Position numbers and translations under genes: made by a program. From Bacteroidota bacterium (GTDB lineage Bacteria; Bacteroidota; Bacteroidia; Bacteroidales; Tannerellaceae): DNA of 64,000 nucleotides. Under the pieces are notes generated by a model that was given only the letters and a program-made list of their open reading frames with translations, was not told where the DNA came from and made no database searches. The stretch covers positions 248,001 to 312,000 of the forward strand of contig JAEYVY010000007.1 of NCBI GenBank assembly GCA_023429375.1, read 5' to 3'. How positions within the stretch are numbered: position 1 is the first letter of the stretch; every line of letters starts with the position of its first letter. Shown here in pieces: positions 19,903 through 28,249 of the stretch.

Positions 19903-20505
19903 ATGAAACAAAGATTCTTTTTATTCATTCCTTTTATCACGCTTATCCTATTTCTTTCAGGATGTGGAACAACTGTAGGTAATGATCTTGCCGGAGCTTA
20001 CAATATGACTCAATGCAAATATGCCTATAACTCAATTTCTGACTTGTCTGTATCTGGTGTGAATCTGACATCAAAAGCCAGTCTAACTCCGTTAAATCTG
20101 GTAAAGCTAACCAATGTATTGACCGGAAATGCTACGTCAATTCCAGTCAACTTCACTGTGCACATGGATGTGACTAATCCAAATCAATCAGCGGCTATGT
20201 TGAGTCGTTTACAATATGAAATAAGTATTGATGAGATTCATTTTACGAACGGAACGCTTGATCAGGCTGTTAATATCGCACCAGGGGGAACCCAAACATT
20301 ACCGTTGACTATTGGTGTAGATGTAGCTACATTGATGCAAAATAACAGTCAAACAGCCTTGTTGAATATTGTAAAGAATATTGCCGGTATAAGTGGTGAA
20401 AAGTCTACCGTCTCAGTAAGTCTCAGACCTACATTTAATATTGCCGGTCAGCTAGTGACTTCGCCAATTGCTATACCTGTTAGTTTTTCATTCGGGGGCA
20501 AATAA
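19903..20505 (+). CDS. LEA14-like lipoprotein
   Basis: A 200-residue protein with a lipoprotein signal (FLSGC at about residues 17-21). The body resembles a water-stress/hypersensitive-response (WHy, LEA14-like) beta-sandwich: VNFTVHMDVTNPNQSAAMLSRLQYEISIDEI is the typical conserved stretch. Such domains are common in periplasmic or outer-membrane lipoproteins of this phylum without known role. It ends in front of a bidirectional terminator. The assignment to the family is by pattern only. Confidence 0.75.
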   Translation: MKQRFFLFIPFITLILFLSGCGTTVGNDLAGAYNMTQCKYAYNSISDLSVSGVNLTSKASLTPLNLVKLTNVLTGNATSIPVNFTVHMDVTNPNQSAAMLSRLQYEISIDEIHFTNGTLDQAVNIAPGGTQTLPLTIGVDVATLMQNNSQTALLNIVKNIAGISGEKSTVSVSLRPTFNIAGQLVTSPIAIPVSFSFGGK

Positions 20506-20565
20506 TAAAAATCTGTCGTTTATACGGGGGTGAGATTCAGAAGAATTTCGCTCAAGATGAATAAA

Positions 20566-20613
20566 ATTCGGGATAACCATCTTGTCGTTTAACAAGAAAT
20601 GGTTATCCCGAAT
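20566..20613. terminator. Bidirectional terminator between convergent genes
   Basis: A 15-bp perfect stem, ATTCGGGATAACCAT with its complement at 20599-20613, extended inside by a CTTGT/ACAAG pairing. It separates the LEA-like lipoprotein gene from the bactofilin operon. Confidence 0.8.
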
Positions 20614-20634
20614 ATGTTTAAGTTTCGTTTTATA

Positions 20635-21237
20635 TTACCACCACGATTCTTCCGAACTATTGTCTGTATTTGATGTCGGTGTCGGCGGCTGCGGTGGCTT
20701 AGGAGCCTGCACCTGAGTAGGTTTTGGCGCTTGAGCCACTGAAGGCTTCGATTCCGTCTGTACAAAAATTGGCTTAGGCTCTTCCGGTTTGTTCACATTT
20801 GTCTTGGCTGCTTCTGCTATCTGCCTATTTTTTTCATCTTTCAGATGTTTTTCGGCTGCTGCAATCTTGTGCCCCAAAGTAGTTGTATGAACATGGGTCG
20901 ATAAAAGCACGACCCCATTGATTCGGCATCCCTCTTCAAGTATGCCGGCATGAGCCATGACTTTACCCTCGATGACAGCTGTTTCTTCAACGCATAACTC
21001 ATCGTTGCAGATGACATTGCCAATTACTTTACCTTTTATTACTGCTTTTCTTGCAATAATATCGCCAGAGACAATTGCGTTCGAGCTAACGACAACCGTA
21101 TCTTGTACGTAAAAGTTGCCGTAATTTTCACTTTCCAAGCATAAATCTCCTAAAGCAATTATGTCTTTGTCAATCTCAACAATTTGTACTGCGGGAGCTT
21201 CTATCGGTTTATTACTTTTTCGATTGAATAACCCCAT
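20635..21237 (-). CDS. Bactofilin with proline-rich C-terminal tail
   Basis: A 200-residue protein. Residues about 20-115 form a bactofilin (DUF583) beta-helix with the repeating V/I-x-G pattern (VSGDIIARKAVIKGKVIGNV, EETAVIEGKVMAHAG, EEGCRINGVVLLS). Bactofilins polymerise without nucleotide into filaments that scaffold cell-wall enzymes. The N-terminus MGLFNRKSNKP could be a membrane or partner anchor. The C-terminal 80 residues are charged, then proline-rich (APKPTQVQAPKPPQPPTPT) and end in EESWW, probably an unstructured tail with a terminal docking motif. It starts four bases after the actin-like gene. Confidence 0.9.
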   Translation of the reverse strand: MGLFNRKSNKPIEAPAVQIVEIDKDIIALGDLCLESENYGNFYVQDTVVVSSNAIVSGDIIARKAVIKGKVIGNVICNDELCVEETAVIEGKVMAHAGILEEGCRINGVVLLSTHVHTTTLGHKIAAAEKHLKDEKNRQIAEAAKTNVNKPEEPKPIFVQTESKPSVAQAPKPTQVQAPKPPQPPTPTSNTDNSSEESWW

Positions 21238-21241
21238 AATC

Positions 21242-22276
21242 TTAGAAACCTACATTTCCTGGATCTGTAAGATTTGTTACAACTGTGGTTGCGTTACCTA
21301 TATCTATTCCAACTGCTGATTTGTAACTTCCTTGCGTCATACGCAATGAATTCAATGCATATCCTTTACTAGCAACTTTGTCAGGTGTATCCATAACAGT
21401 AAGTTGCGCAAAACTGCCGAATTCATTGTTGAAACAATCAATCAAATCCTGATAATACATTGCACCTCCACATAAGAAGATGCGGTTTGTTTTCATAAGT
21501 GTTCTGTCATTGATGATAGAACGCAGGTTCGGAGAAACCACCTCATTATAATAGGTCTGAATGGCGTTTCTACGTAGTTCGCGTAAATCGATGTTCTGAC
21601 GATTCAAGAATACGTATCCACGTTGGAATGCATCGTCAAATTGATGTGTATTTCTTAATTCAAGATAATACTTGCTTTTTAATTCGTTCACCATCAAGTT
21701 AACAGCATATCTGATACCATGTGTACTGACCATACTTTGTTCAATGATTCCTGAGTCAGTGCTCAATATAGACTCGAATGTACCAAAGCCACAGCTGAGG
21801 ACAAAGAAATTACCATTGACTTGAGGTTCTCCTTTACGGATAGCGATAGTACAGCCTACAATTTCAGGAACAACTGCTACATTTTGTACTTCAAGTACCA
21901 TCTTCTTTTTTCCTCCTTGGTTATGAGTCGATGCGTCATAATCCAAGATATGAGTTCCTTTAAAAAACTCTACTGCCTTGTCTTTATAGATATGGAAAGT
22001 TGAATAAGGAAATCCTGTTGTAATTGTTATAGGTTGTTCCACACGATCTTGAATCAACAACATGGCTGCATTACCCAACACTTGATAGTCGATATCTTCC
22101 GGAGATGAGTTAATCAACTTATGTGGAGATAGTCCTTCATTCAAAGCCAAATCTCCACAGATGTACCATTTGTCATTGTGTTGAATCTTCAGACCGTGAA
22201 TTAGATCTTTAGAAGTGTTCGATAGAACAGTGTTGTTGTTTTCAACTAAACTGGAGAACGACTGAATTTCATACAT
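21242..22276 (-). CDS. Actin-like ATPase with C-terminal phosphate-1 motif (circularly permuted)
   Basis: A 344-residue protein with actin/ParM-type motifs in an unusual order. LSCGFGTFES (phosphate-2) is near residues 160-169, IFLCGGA (adenosine) near 266-272, ASKGYALNS (connect-2) near 302-310, and VGIDIGNATT, the phosphate-1 motif normally at the N-terminus, near 322-331, followed by only 13 residues. The N-terminus MYEIQSFSSL aligns with what follows the first hairpin in ParM-like proteins. The 36 bases upstream have stops and do not encode a second phosphate-1. So the protein looks circularly permuted by one beta-hairpin, with nucleotide binding preserved. It sits between two bactofilin genes and probably polymerises with ATP. 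Role unknown. Confidence 0.85.
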   Translation of the reverse strand: MYEIQSFSSLVENNNTVLSNTSKDLIHGLKIQHNDKWYICGDLALNEGLSPHKLINSSPEDIDYQVLGNAAMLLIQDRVEQPITITTGFPYSTFHIYKDKAVEFFKGTHILDYDASTHNQGGKKKMVLEVQNVAVVPEIVGCTIAIRKGEPQVNGNFFVLSCGFGTFESILSTDSGIIEQSMVSTHGIRYAVNLMVNELKSKYYLELRNTHQFDDAFQRGYVFLNRQNIDLRELRRNAIQTYYNEVVSPNLRSIINDRTLMKTNRIFLCGGAMYYQDLIDCFNNEFGSFAQLTVMDTPDKVASKGYALNSLRMTQGSYKSAVGIDIGNATTVVTNLTDPGNVGF

Positions 22277-22312
22277 AATAAATAATATTAAGTGGTTATT
22301 TCTTCAATTTTA

Positions 22313-22702
22313 TTAGTGCTTTTTATGTGTCTTGTCAAGTGAAGCATTCATAATGACTTTTCCTTCGTACATTCCTCCCTTTTCTATACTCAAGTAGGCA
22401 GTGGAAAGATTTCCCTGTACGGTTCCTGTACTCTTGATAGAAACAGAATGACTTGCTGTAATATCTCCCTCAATGTGACCAAATATAATCAATTTTTTGG
22501 CATTTACATTGCCTTGAACAGAGCCTGTTTCACCTATCACAATATGTTCAGCTTCCAAAACATTTCCAATAATTTTCCCTTCAACCCGAATTGCATCCAG
22601 AATTTTGATATCTCCCTGAAGAACAAAATCCTTGCATAGCAATGAGGGGATTTTTAATCCTTTAGTAGATTTATCGTTTTCTTGAATCGACTTTGAATCC
22701 AT
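22313..22702 (-). CDS. Bactofilin, first gene of the actin-bactofilin operon
   Basis: A 129-residue protein from the ATG at 22702; an in-frame TTG at 22720 is less likely. Residues about 28-120 are a bactofilin beta-helix with regularly spaced turns (VEGKIIGNV, GETGSVQGNVNAKKLIIFGHIEGDI, GTVQGNLSTAYLSIEKGG). Unlike the other bactofilin of this operon it has only a short basic tail (DKTHKKH) and no proline-rich region. The next gene, an actin-like ATPase, starts 36 bases downstream on the same strand. The two bactofilins may co-polymerise, one supplying core and the other the docking tail; this is inference. Confidence 0.88.
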   Translation of the reverse strand: MDSKSIQENDKSTKGLKIPSLLCKDFVLQGDIKILDAIRVEGKIIGNVLEAEHIVIGETGSVQGNVNAKKLIIFGHIEGDITASHSVSIKSTGTVQGNLSTAYLSIEKGGMYEGKVIMNASLDKTHKKH

Positions 22703-22819
22703 ATTGTAATGTTTAATCAAGTGTTAAATCTTAGTTCTATATAATCTGCATTAATAATTGGGCGGTCACTATTCTAAAATGTGCCTCAACCTTCATTAAT
22801 AAATGCAAGTAAGCTAAAG

Positions 22820-22827
22820 CAAAGATA
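22820..22827 (-). promoter_or_regulatory. -7 box of the bactofilin-actin operon
   Basis: The minus strand reads TATCTTTG, giving a leader of about 110 bases. A 12-bp perfect palindrome CGGAATATTCCG lies at 22872-22883, roughly 45-60 bases upstream of the box, and could be an operator or part of the end of the preceding GH42 transcript. No -33 TTG is visible. Confidence 0.5.
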
Positions 22828-22933
22828 TGTCATAAAGAATTAAGAAAGTGGTTGTTAAACAGCAATTTTTGCGGAATATTCCGTAAAGAATAAAAAATTT
22901 TGTTTTAAATAGCTAAATTCGCTTTCTGCGAAG

Positions 22934-25018
22934 TTAATTAAATTTCCATATTAAAACGCCAGAAGCTTTAATTTCTTTTTCTCCAATTAATATCTCTGCA
23001 TTTGCCGGTAGAGGGAACTCGTAAACGTCCGATGAGTAGTTTACAGCTATTCCAAAACCATCACGATACTCCATCCATACACCTTCGGGAAAGTCCATGA
23101 GCGTTGTATTGCTTTTAGCATAAACTTGCTTTAGAACGTCGGCTTCAAGTTCTCCACCGATTGTTTCTACGCCAACATAGGTTACCGTGCCTTTTCCAAG
23201 TGTCCGGTGTGTAACGGCTGGTGTGCCTTTATAGAACTGGCCGTTGTGTTTGGCCCATACTTCGGTTTCCTGTTCGGGAATAAGCACTTCACCCCATACA
23301 TGCCAAGCATATTCTTTTCCATTCATCTCAACAGTCGACGGTTTATTTTCCGGGATGAAGTCATAGAAGTCATATTTTGCACCAATAAGTGGCGCTATTT
23401 TGGCAGCTAAAGGTGCTTCAAACAACTGGCTCATTCTGTCTTTCCATCCTGTGCGTACGGTAAGGATTAGATGGCCTCCTTGCTTAACGTATTCCGTCCA
23501 TGCCGTAATTAGTGAATCGTCAACCATTTCATAAGCAGGCGCAATTAATACCGGATAGTCCGTAAAGTTTTTGCCTTCGTAGATGATGTCAACAGGAGCA
23601 CCGAACCGTTTGAGGGCTTTATAATATTTCTGAATATGATTTTCTGTATTCCAACTATTATTCAACTTCCTTTTTTCGAGGCTCCAAACATTTTCATGGG
23701 TATAGAGGATGCCTACCTTTCGCTTTGTATAGTCAACCGGTAACGTTGCTTTAGGATTATAGTGTTTGCGAAGAAGAGCAATTTCCTTCATGAATTGTTC
23801 AAACTCCAGCCCTCCACGAGAAGGGGTGATACCATCCGTACGGATAATCGCCTGATGAAACTGTTCATCACCGAAAAGGGGTTGACGGAAGCGATAAGTA
23901 CAGGTAAAATCGCTACCTCCGGCAAATACAGACCAGAGCCATAGCCTAACAGCTCCCGGATAGGGCATACTGTTTCTATTTCCCCAGTTGACTTGTCCGG
24001 GTTGAAGCTCCATCACACCGTAAACACCATCAATCGGGCGGGTAAAATCATTGGCAAACGGAATGCGCATCGGATCACCAATTCTAAATCCTTGTTCACC
24101 AACTCCAGGGTCGCCGTATACCATATAGCGCGTATAGGTGTTGAAATCTAATTTCTCGGATCTTCCAAAATGGCCGTCGGCGTAATTCGGTATATAGTTG
24201 GACGTAATCCATTGATCAGGGTGGATATATTTCCTTAGAACATCAGCCTGCTCATCAATGAATGAGGCAGCCTCATGCGCCATGAATCGTTTCCAATCCA
24301 ATAATTGATGCGGATTTTGTCCCCAGTTGGATGGTAATGGAAATGTTATCTGATCGAAGTTTGAATATAGCTGGCTCCAAAATACGGTTCCCCACGCTTT
24401 ATTCAATGCAGAAATGTCATTATCGTATTTATTTTTAAGAAACGAACGGAAACGGTTTAATGCATCTGCATTGTAATCTTGACGTACCCCCGGTTCATTA
24501 TCGAGCTGCCAACCGATCACCCGCTTATCATTCCCATAGCGTTTGCCCAGTTCGGCAATCATCTTCTTTGAATATTCTCGGTAGAAGGTGCTCGAAAAAG
24601 ATGCATGCTGGCGTGCACCGTGATCGACCGTAGTTCCGTTTTCATTTTTAATCAATATTTCCGGATGAGCCCGTGTGAGCCAAACGGGAGGAGTTGCCGT
24701 CGAAGTACAGAGGACGACCTTTAGGTTGTATTTGGCAGCCAACGCGATTGCATTGTCCAACCATCCGAATTCATAACGCCCTTCTTCGGGTTCCAATTGT
24801 GCCCAGGCAAATTCAGCAAAATGGGTAAATTCGAAACCCATGTCTGCCATTTTCTTTAAGTCCCGCTCCCATTGACTTTCATCCCAATGTTCAGGATAAT
24901 AGTATGCTCCCACTAAGGTCAGATCCTTTTTAGGAAAATACGCTTTCTTTTCTTTTGCAGCTGCTGAAGGAAGTAACAGCATACCTGCACATGCTAGCAT
25001 TAGAATTTTAAGATTCAT
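22934..25018 (-). CDS. Secreted GH42 beta-galactosidase
   Basis: A 694-residue protein with a signal peptide (MNLKILMLACAGMLLLPSAAA). The GH42 fold is clear: VGAYYYPEHW near residue 37, WQLDNEPG with the acid/base glutamate near 175, and GVMELQPGQVNWG with the nucleophile near 337, followed by the trimer-interface and beta domains. GH42 enzymes release terminal beta-galactose from oligosaccharides. It lies 16 bases downstream of nagA on the same strand, suggesting use of galactose/N-acetylglucosamine-containing glycans. Its exact linkage preference cannot be read from the sequence. Confidence 0.92.
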   Translation of the reverse strand: MNLKILMLACAGMLLLPSAAAKEKKAYFPKKDLTLVGAYYYPEHWDESQWERDLKKMADMGFEFTHFAEFAWAQLEPEEGRYEFGWLDNAIALAAKYNLKVVLCTSTATPPVWLTRAHPEILIKNENGTTVDHGARQHASFSSTFYREYSKKMIAELGKRYGNDKRVIGWQLDNEPGVRQDYNADALNRFRSFLKNKYDNDISALNKAWGTVFWSQLYSNFDQITFPLPSNWGQNPHQLLDWKRFMAHEAASFIDEQADVLRKYIHPDQWITSNYIPNYADGHFGRSEKLDFNTYTRYMVYGDPGVGEQGFRIGDPMRIPFANDFTRPIDGVYGVMELQPGQVNWGNRNSMPYPGAVRLWLWSVFAGGSDFTCTYRFRQPLFGDEQFHQAIIRTDGITPSRGGLEFEQFMKEIALLRKHYNPKATLPVDYTKRKVGILYTHENVWSLEKRKLNNSWNTENHIQKYYKALKRFGAPVDIIYEGKNFTDYPVLIAPAYEMVDDSLITAWTEYVKQGGHLILTVRTGWKDRMSQLFEAPLAAKIAPLIGAKYDFYDFIPENKPSTVEMNGKEYAWHVWGEVLIPEQETEVWAKHNGQFYKGTPAVTHRTLGKGTVTYVGVETIGGELEADVLKQVYAKSNTTLMDFPEGVWMEYRDGFGIAVNYSSDVYEFPLPANAEILIGEKEIKASGVLIWKFN

Positions 25019-25034
25019 ACTCGTTTGTGGTTTA

Positions 25035-26222
25035 TTACAGTCTATTATATACGACTCGTCCTTCTACTATAGTAGTTTGAATTTCAATATTTGAATCAAA
25101 GATAATAATATCTGCGTCTTTACCGCAAGCAAGCGTACCTTTCGTATCAGAGATACCCATGATCCGAGCCGGTGTTTCCGAAGCCATTCGTACGGCATCA
25201 ACCAAAGAGATTCCCGTTTGTTGAATCAATGTACGGATCAAACGATTTGTCGTAGCGGCACTACCTGCCAGAGCAGAGCGGTCGGCCAATTTGCAAACGC
25301 CATCTTCAAGTATAATCCTTCCATTATGGGTTACGCAGCCTTCCGGACAGGTAGCTGCTGCCATGGCATCGGTTATCAGCATCACCCTTTCTGTCCCCTT
25401 TATCTTATGAATCAGCTGTATGATAGCGGGTGGAACATGGATGCCATCTGCAATTACCTCTACAGTCATATCGTTCATGAGGTAGACGGATTCTATCGTC
25501 CCTTCTTTTTTGTATTCCCGATTTTTATGTACACCGGTCATGGCATTGTAGAAATGGGTCACATGCGTATACCCGGCATCGTAGGCCTGTTTTACCATAT
25601 CGTAGTCAGCCACTGTATGCGCCAGAGAGACTAATACGCCATGTTTGGATGCATAGCGACCAAAGTCAAGTCCACCAGGCAACTCGGGTGCAGCGCTCCA
25701 CCGTTTGATACAAGTCGTTTCTCTTAATAACGCCTTGTATTCTTCAGGATTGGGCATGATAATGTATCGGGAGTCCTGTCCGCCACACATCGTCATATTC
25801 AAGTAAGGTCCTTCAAGGTGAAGCCCCATGATACGTGCGCCTTGCGGCTCTTCTTGCATGACTTGTTCACAGGTTTTGATGGCCTGTTTGAATACACTCA
25901 GCGGTCCTGCACCCAGAGTAGGGTAAAGGGCTGTGGTTCCGTACTTGGCATGCGTCGCTGCGATTAAGCGGAATACTTCAGGAGTAGCCTCAAGAAAATC
26001 ATGACCTCCCCCTCCATGTATATGAGTATCGATACATCCCGGAGCAACAAATAATCCTTGTGCATCTATTGCAGGGAGTGAATCGGATTGGACAGCATCG
26101 TCTTCTATAGCCACAATTTTTCCGGACTCAATCCGAAGTGTTTTATGTTCAAATATTCCAGTTGGCAGTATAACTGATGCATTCCTTATTCTATAAGGGT
26201 TAGTTCCGTTAAAGGCGTTCAT
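25035..26222 (-). CDS. nagA: N-acetylglucosamine-6-phosphate deacetylase
   Basis: A 395-residue amidohydrolase with VAPGCIDTHIHGGGGHDF, the metal-binding HxH segment, LEGPYLN, HLYNAM-type HFYNAMTGVHKNRE, DGIHVPP and ITDAMAAATCPEG blocks of NagA. It removes acetate from GlcNAc-6-phosphate, feeding glucosamine-6-phosphate to glycolysis or wall synthesis. No nagB is adjacent. It is first in a two-gene operon with a secreted GH42 enzyme, and diverges from the nucleoside kinase gene across a 71-base gap. Confidence 0.95.
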   Translation of the reverse strand: MNAFNGTNPYRIRNASVILPTGIFEHKTLRIESGKIVAIEDDAVQSDSLPAIDAQGLFVAPGCIDTHIHGGGGHDFLEATPEVFRLIAATHAKYGTTALYPTLGAGPLSVFKQAIKTCEQVMQEEPQGARIMGLHLEGPYLNMTMCGGQDSRYIIMPNPEEYKALLRETTCIKRWSAAPELPGGLDFGRYASKHGVLVSLAHTVADYDMVKQAYDAGYTHVTHFYNAMTGVHKNREYKKEGTIESVYLMNDMTVEVIADGIHVPPAIIQLIHKIKGTERVMLITDAMAAATCPEGCVTHNGRIILEDGVCKLADRSALAGSAATTNRLIRTLIQQTGISLVDAVRMASETPARIMGISDTKGTLACGKDADIIIFDSNIEIQTTIVEGRVVYNRL

Positions 26223-26230
26223 TTTGCTAG

Positions 26231-26260
26231 TTGTTAATCTGATTAATTTTTCTAACTTTA
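26231..26260 (+). promoter_or_regulatory. Promoter of the TGS-nucleoside kinase gene
   Basis: TTG, a 19-base spacer, then TAACTTTA, close to the TAnnTTTG consensus; 33 bases before the ATG. Confidence 0.45.
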
Positions 26261-26293
26261 AGGAATAAAATTACAAAATCAAATCAATTTTAT

Positions 26294-27961
26294 ATGGATA
26301 ATACGATTAGAATCTATTGTAAGAATAATAATACATATACAAATGTTCCGGTAGGAGCATCTTTGCTTGAGATTTATGAATTAGTAGGCGCCCCATTGAA
26401 GTATACTCCGCTCAATGCACAGGTCAATAATAAGGTAGAAGGTTTGACCTATCGCTGTTGGAAACCGAAGGATGTAGAATATATGGATTATACACATTCT
26501 TCCGGTTCTAGAGCCTATATACGTTCGCTCTGCCATATTTTCGCAAAAGCCGTTTACGAAATCATTCCTAAGGCCGGGTTAAATCTAGAGCATCCGGTGT
26601 CGAAAGGTTATTATTGTTCGGTAACAAATGGAGAGCGTCTCACGGAAGATAAAATACAGGCCATCAAAAAGCGTATGCGGGAAATAATTGACGCGGATAT
26701 AAAATTCAAACACCATAATGTGCGAACATCCGAAGCATCCGAACTGTTTCATAGTCTGAACATGAAGGATAAGGCCCGATTGATTGAAACTTCGGGAATG
26801 GCGTATACCTCCTACTACGAGCTGGATGGTTATGTTGATTTCTTCTATGGCTGTTTGACCCCATCAACGGGGTATATCAAAGTTTTCGACATCGAGCCAT
26901 ACAATGACGGAATTTTGCTAAGGGTACCTAAGCGTACAAACCCGTATGAACTGGAACCCGTAATTAGGCAAGATAAGATGTTTGAAGTATATAAGGAACA
27001 CTTGGCCCTACAGCGAATGGTTGGATTAAATAATGTGGGCGATTTGAATTTGGCTATCCAAAAAGGCAATGCTTCTGATATTATTAAGGTCTCGGAAGCA
27101 GTTCAGGAAAAGCAAGTGGCCAAAATTGCAGAAGAGATAGCTCGCCGCTTTAAAGAAGGTGTCAGAATTGTTTTAATATCTGGGCCATCGTCATCAGGGA
27201 AGACAACTTTCTGCAAGCGTTTGGAAATACAATTATTGACCAACCTGATTCAACCGGTATCCATCTCACTGGATGATTACTTCTTAAACAGAGAAGATAC
27301 CCCGCGCGATGAATCAGGTGATTATGATTTCGAGTCCTTATATGCGTTGGACTTGCCTTATTTCAATCACGACCTCGAAAAACTGCTGGCCGGAGAGAAG
27401 ATTAACCTCCCTAGTTTTGACTTTAATACAGGATCTCGTGTTTTTAAAGGGAAGACATTAAAACTGAAAGAAAATTCGATACTTGTTATTGAGGGAATTC
27501 ATGCACTGAATCCTGAATTGACCGCCATGGTAGACGATAAACGTAAATATAAAATTTATGCTTCGGCCTTGACGACTATTTCGTTGGACAATCACAACTG
27601 GATTCCAACAACGGACAACAGGCTTTTGCGTCGCATCATTCGCGACTATCGATTCAGGGGGTATTCGGCAAAAGATACCATCTCTCGTTGGGCCAGTGTG
27701 CGTCGAGGAGAAGAAAAATGGATTTTTCCCTATCAGGAAAATGCCGATGCCATGTTCAATAGTGCGATGATCTATGAGCTTGGAGCATTAAGGAAATATG
27801 CCGAACCTATCTTGATGGAGGTTAGGGAGTCAGACCCCGAAAATGCAGAAGCTTATCGTTTGCTGAGATTCTTACGTTATTTCAACTATATTCCGGATTC
27901 GGAATTGCCGGGCACTTCGTTGCTTCGTGAGTTCTTAGGCGGAGGTAGTTTTAAATATTAA
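26294..27961 (+). CDS. TGS-domain nucleoside (uridine-type) kinase
   Basis: A 555-residue protein. Residues 1-65 form a TGS-like domain; about 70-230 resemble the second additional domain of threonyl-tRNA synthetases; from 290 there is a phosphoribulokinase/uridine-kinase domain with P-loop GPSSSGKTTF, SLDDYFLNRED and VIEGIHALNPEL. Such fusions are usual in Bacteroidetes and are annotated as nucleoside kinases. The expected reaction is phosphorylation of uridine or cytidine with ATP or GTP, but the substrate has not been shown here. A terminator follows at 27979-28016. Confidence 0.87.
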   Translation: MDNTIRIYCKNNNTYTNVPVGASLLEIYELVGAPLKYTPLNAQVNNKVEGLTYRCWKPKDVEYMDYTHSSGSRAYIRSLCHIFAKAVYEIIPKAGLNLEHPVSKGYYCSVTNGERLTEDKIQAIKKRMREIIDADIKFKHHNVRTSEASELFHSLNMKDKARLIETSGMAYTSYYELDGYVDFFYGCLTPSTGYIKVFDIEPYNDGILLRVPKRTNPYELEPVIRQDKMFEVYKEHLALQRMVGLNNVGDLNLAIQKGNASDIIKVSEAVQEKQVAKIAEEIARRFKEGVRIVLISGPSSSGKTTFCKRLEIQLLTNLIQPVSISLDDYFLNREDTPRDESGDYDFESLYALDLPYFNHDLEKLLAGEKINLPSFDFNTGSRVFKGKTLKLKENSILVIEGIHALNPELTAMVDDKRKYKIYASALTTISLDNHNWIPTTDNRLLRRIIRDYRFRGYSAKDTISRWASVRRGEEKWIFPYQENADAMFNSAMIYELGALRKYAEPILMEVRESDPENAEAYRLLRFLRYFNYIPDSELPGTSLLREFLGGGSFKY

Positions 27962-27978
27962 GATGAATGAAAAGTAAT

Positions 27979-28016
27979 ATCCCTATCAATTTTTATTTAT
28001 ATAGGGATGATTTTTT
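27979..28016 (+). terminator. Terminator after the nucleoside kinase
   Basis: ATCCCTAT pairs with ATAGGGAT across an AT-rich loop, followed by GATTTTTT. Confidence 0.7.
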
Positions 28017-28125
28017 AGAAACATTACGGTGTTTTTCTTTTTCTATATATATGGTAAAACTTTTCTATATCTGTGGTAAAGTTTTTCTATATATATAGAA
28101 AAACAAAAACATCAAGACCTTTTTG
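28017..28125. repeat. Array of about 22-bp A/T-run repeats (copy B, mixed polarity)
   Basis: The outer units have A-run, core CATTACGGTG or CATCAAGACC, T-run, as in the other arrays. The three inner units have reversed polarity: T-run, core CTATATATATGG, CTATATCTGTGG or CTATATATATAG, then A-run. Starts near 28017, 28037, 28061, 28082 and 28105 keep the spacing close to 22 bases. Confidence 0.6.
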
Positions 28126-28249
28126 AAATTGCTTCGGAATGATTTTTTTAAATGATTGAGAGGCCGGTTTTATAGGGTCGTATTTATTTACAGTTTGGTA
28201 TCATTTAGCTTTAATAAGCTAGTGTGTCGATTAATTAAAAAAACGGAAG

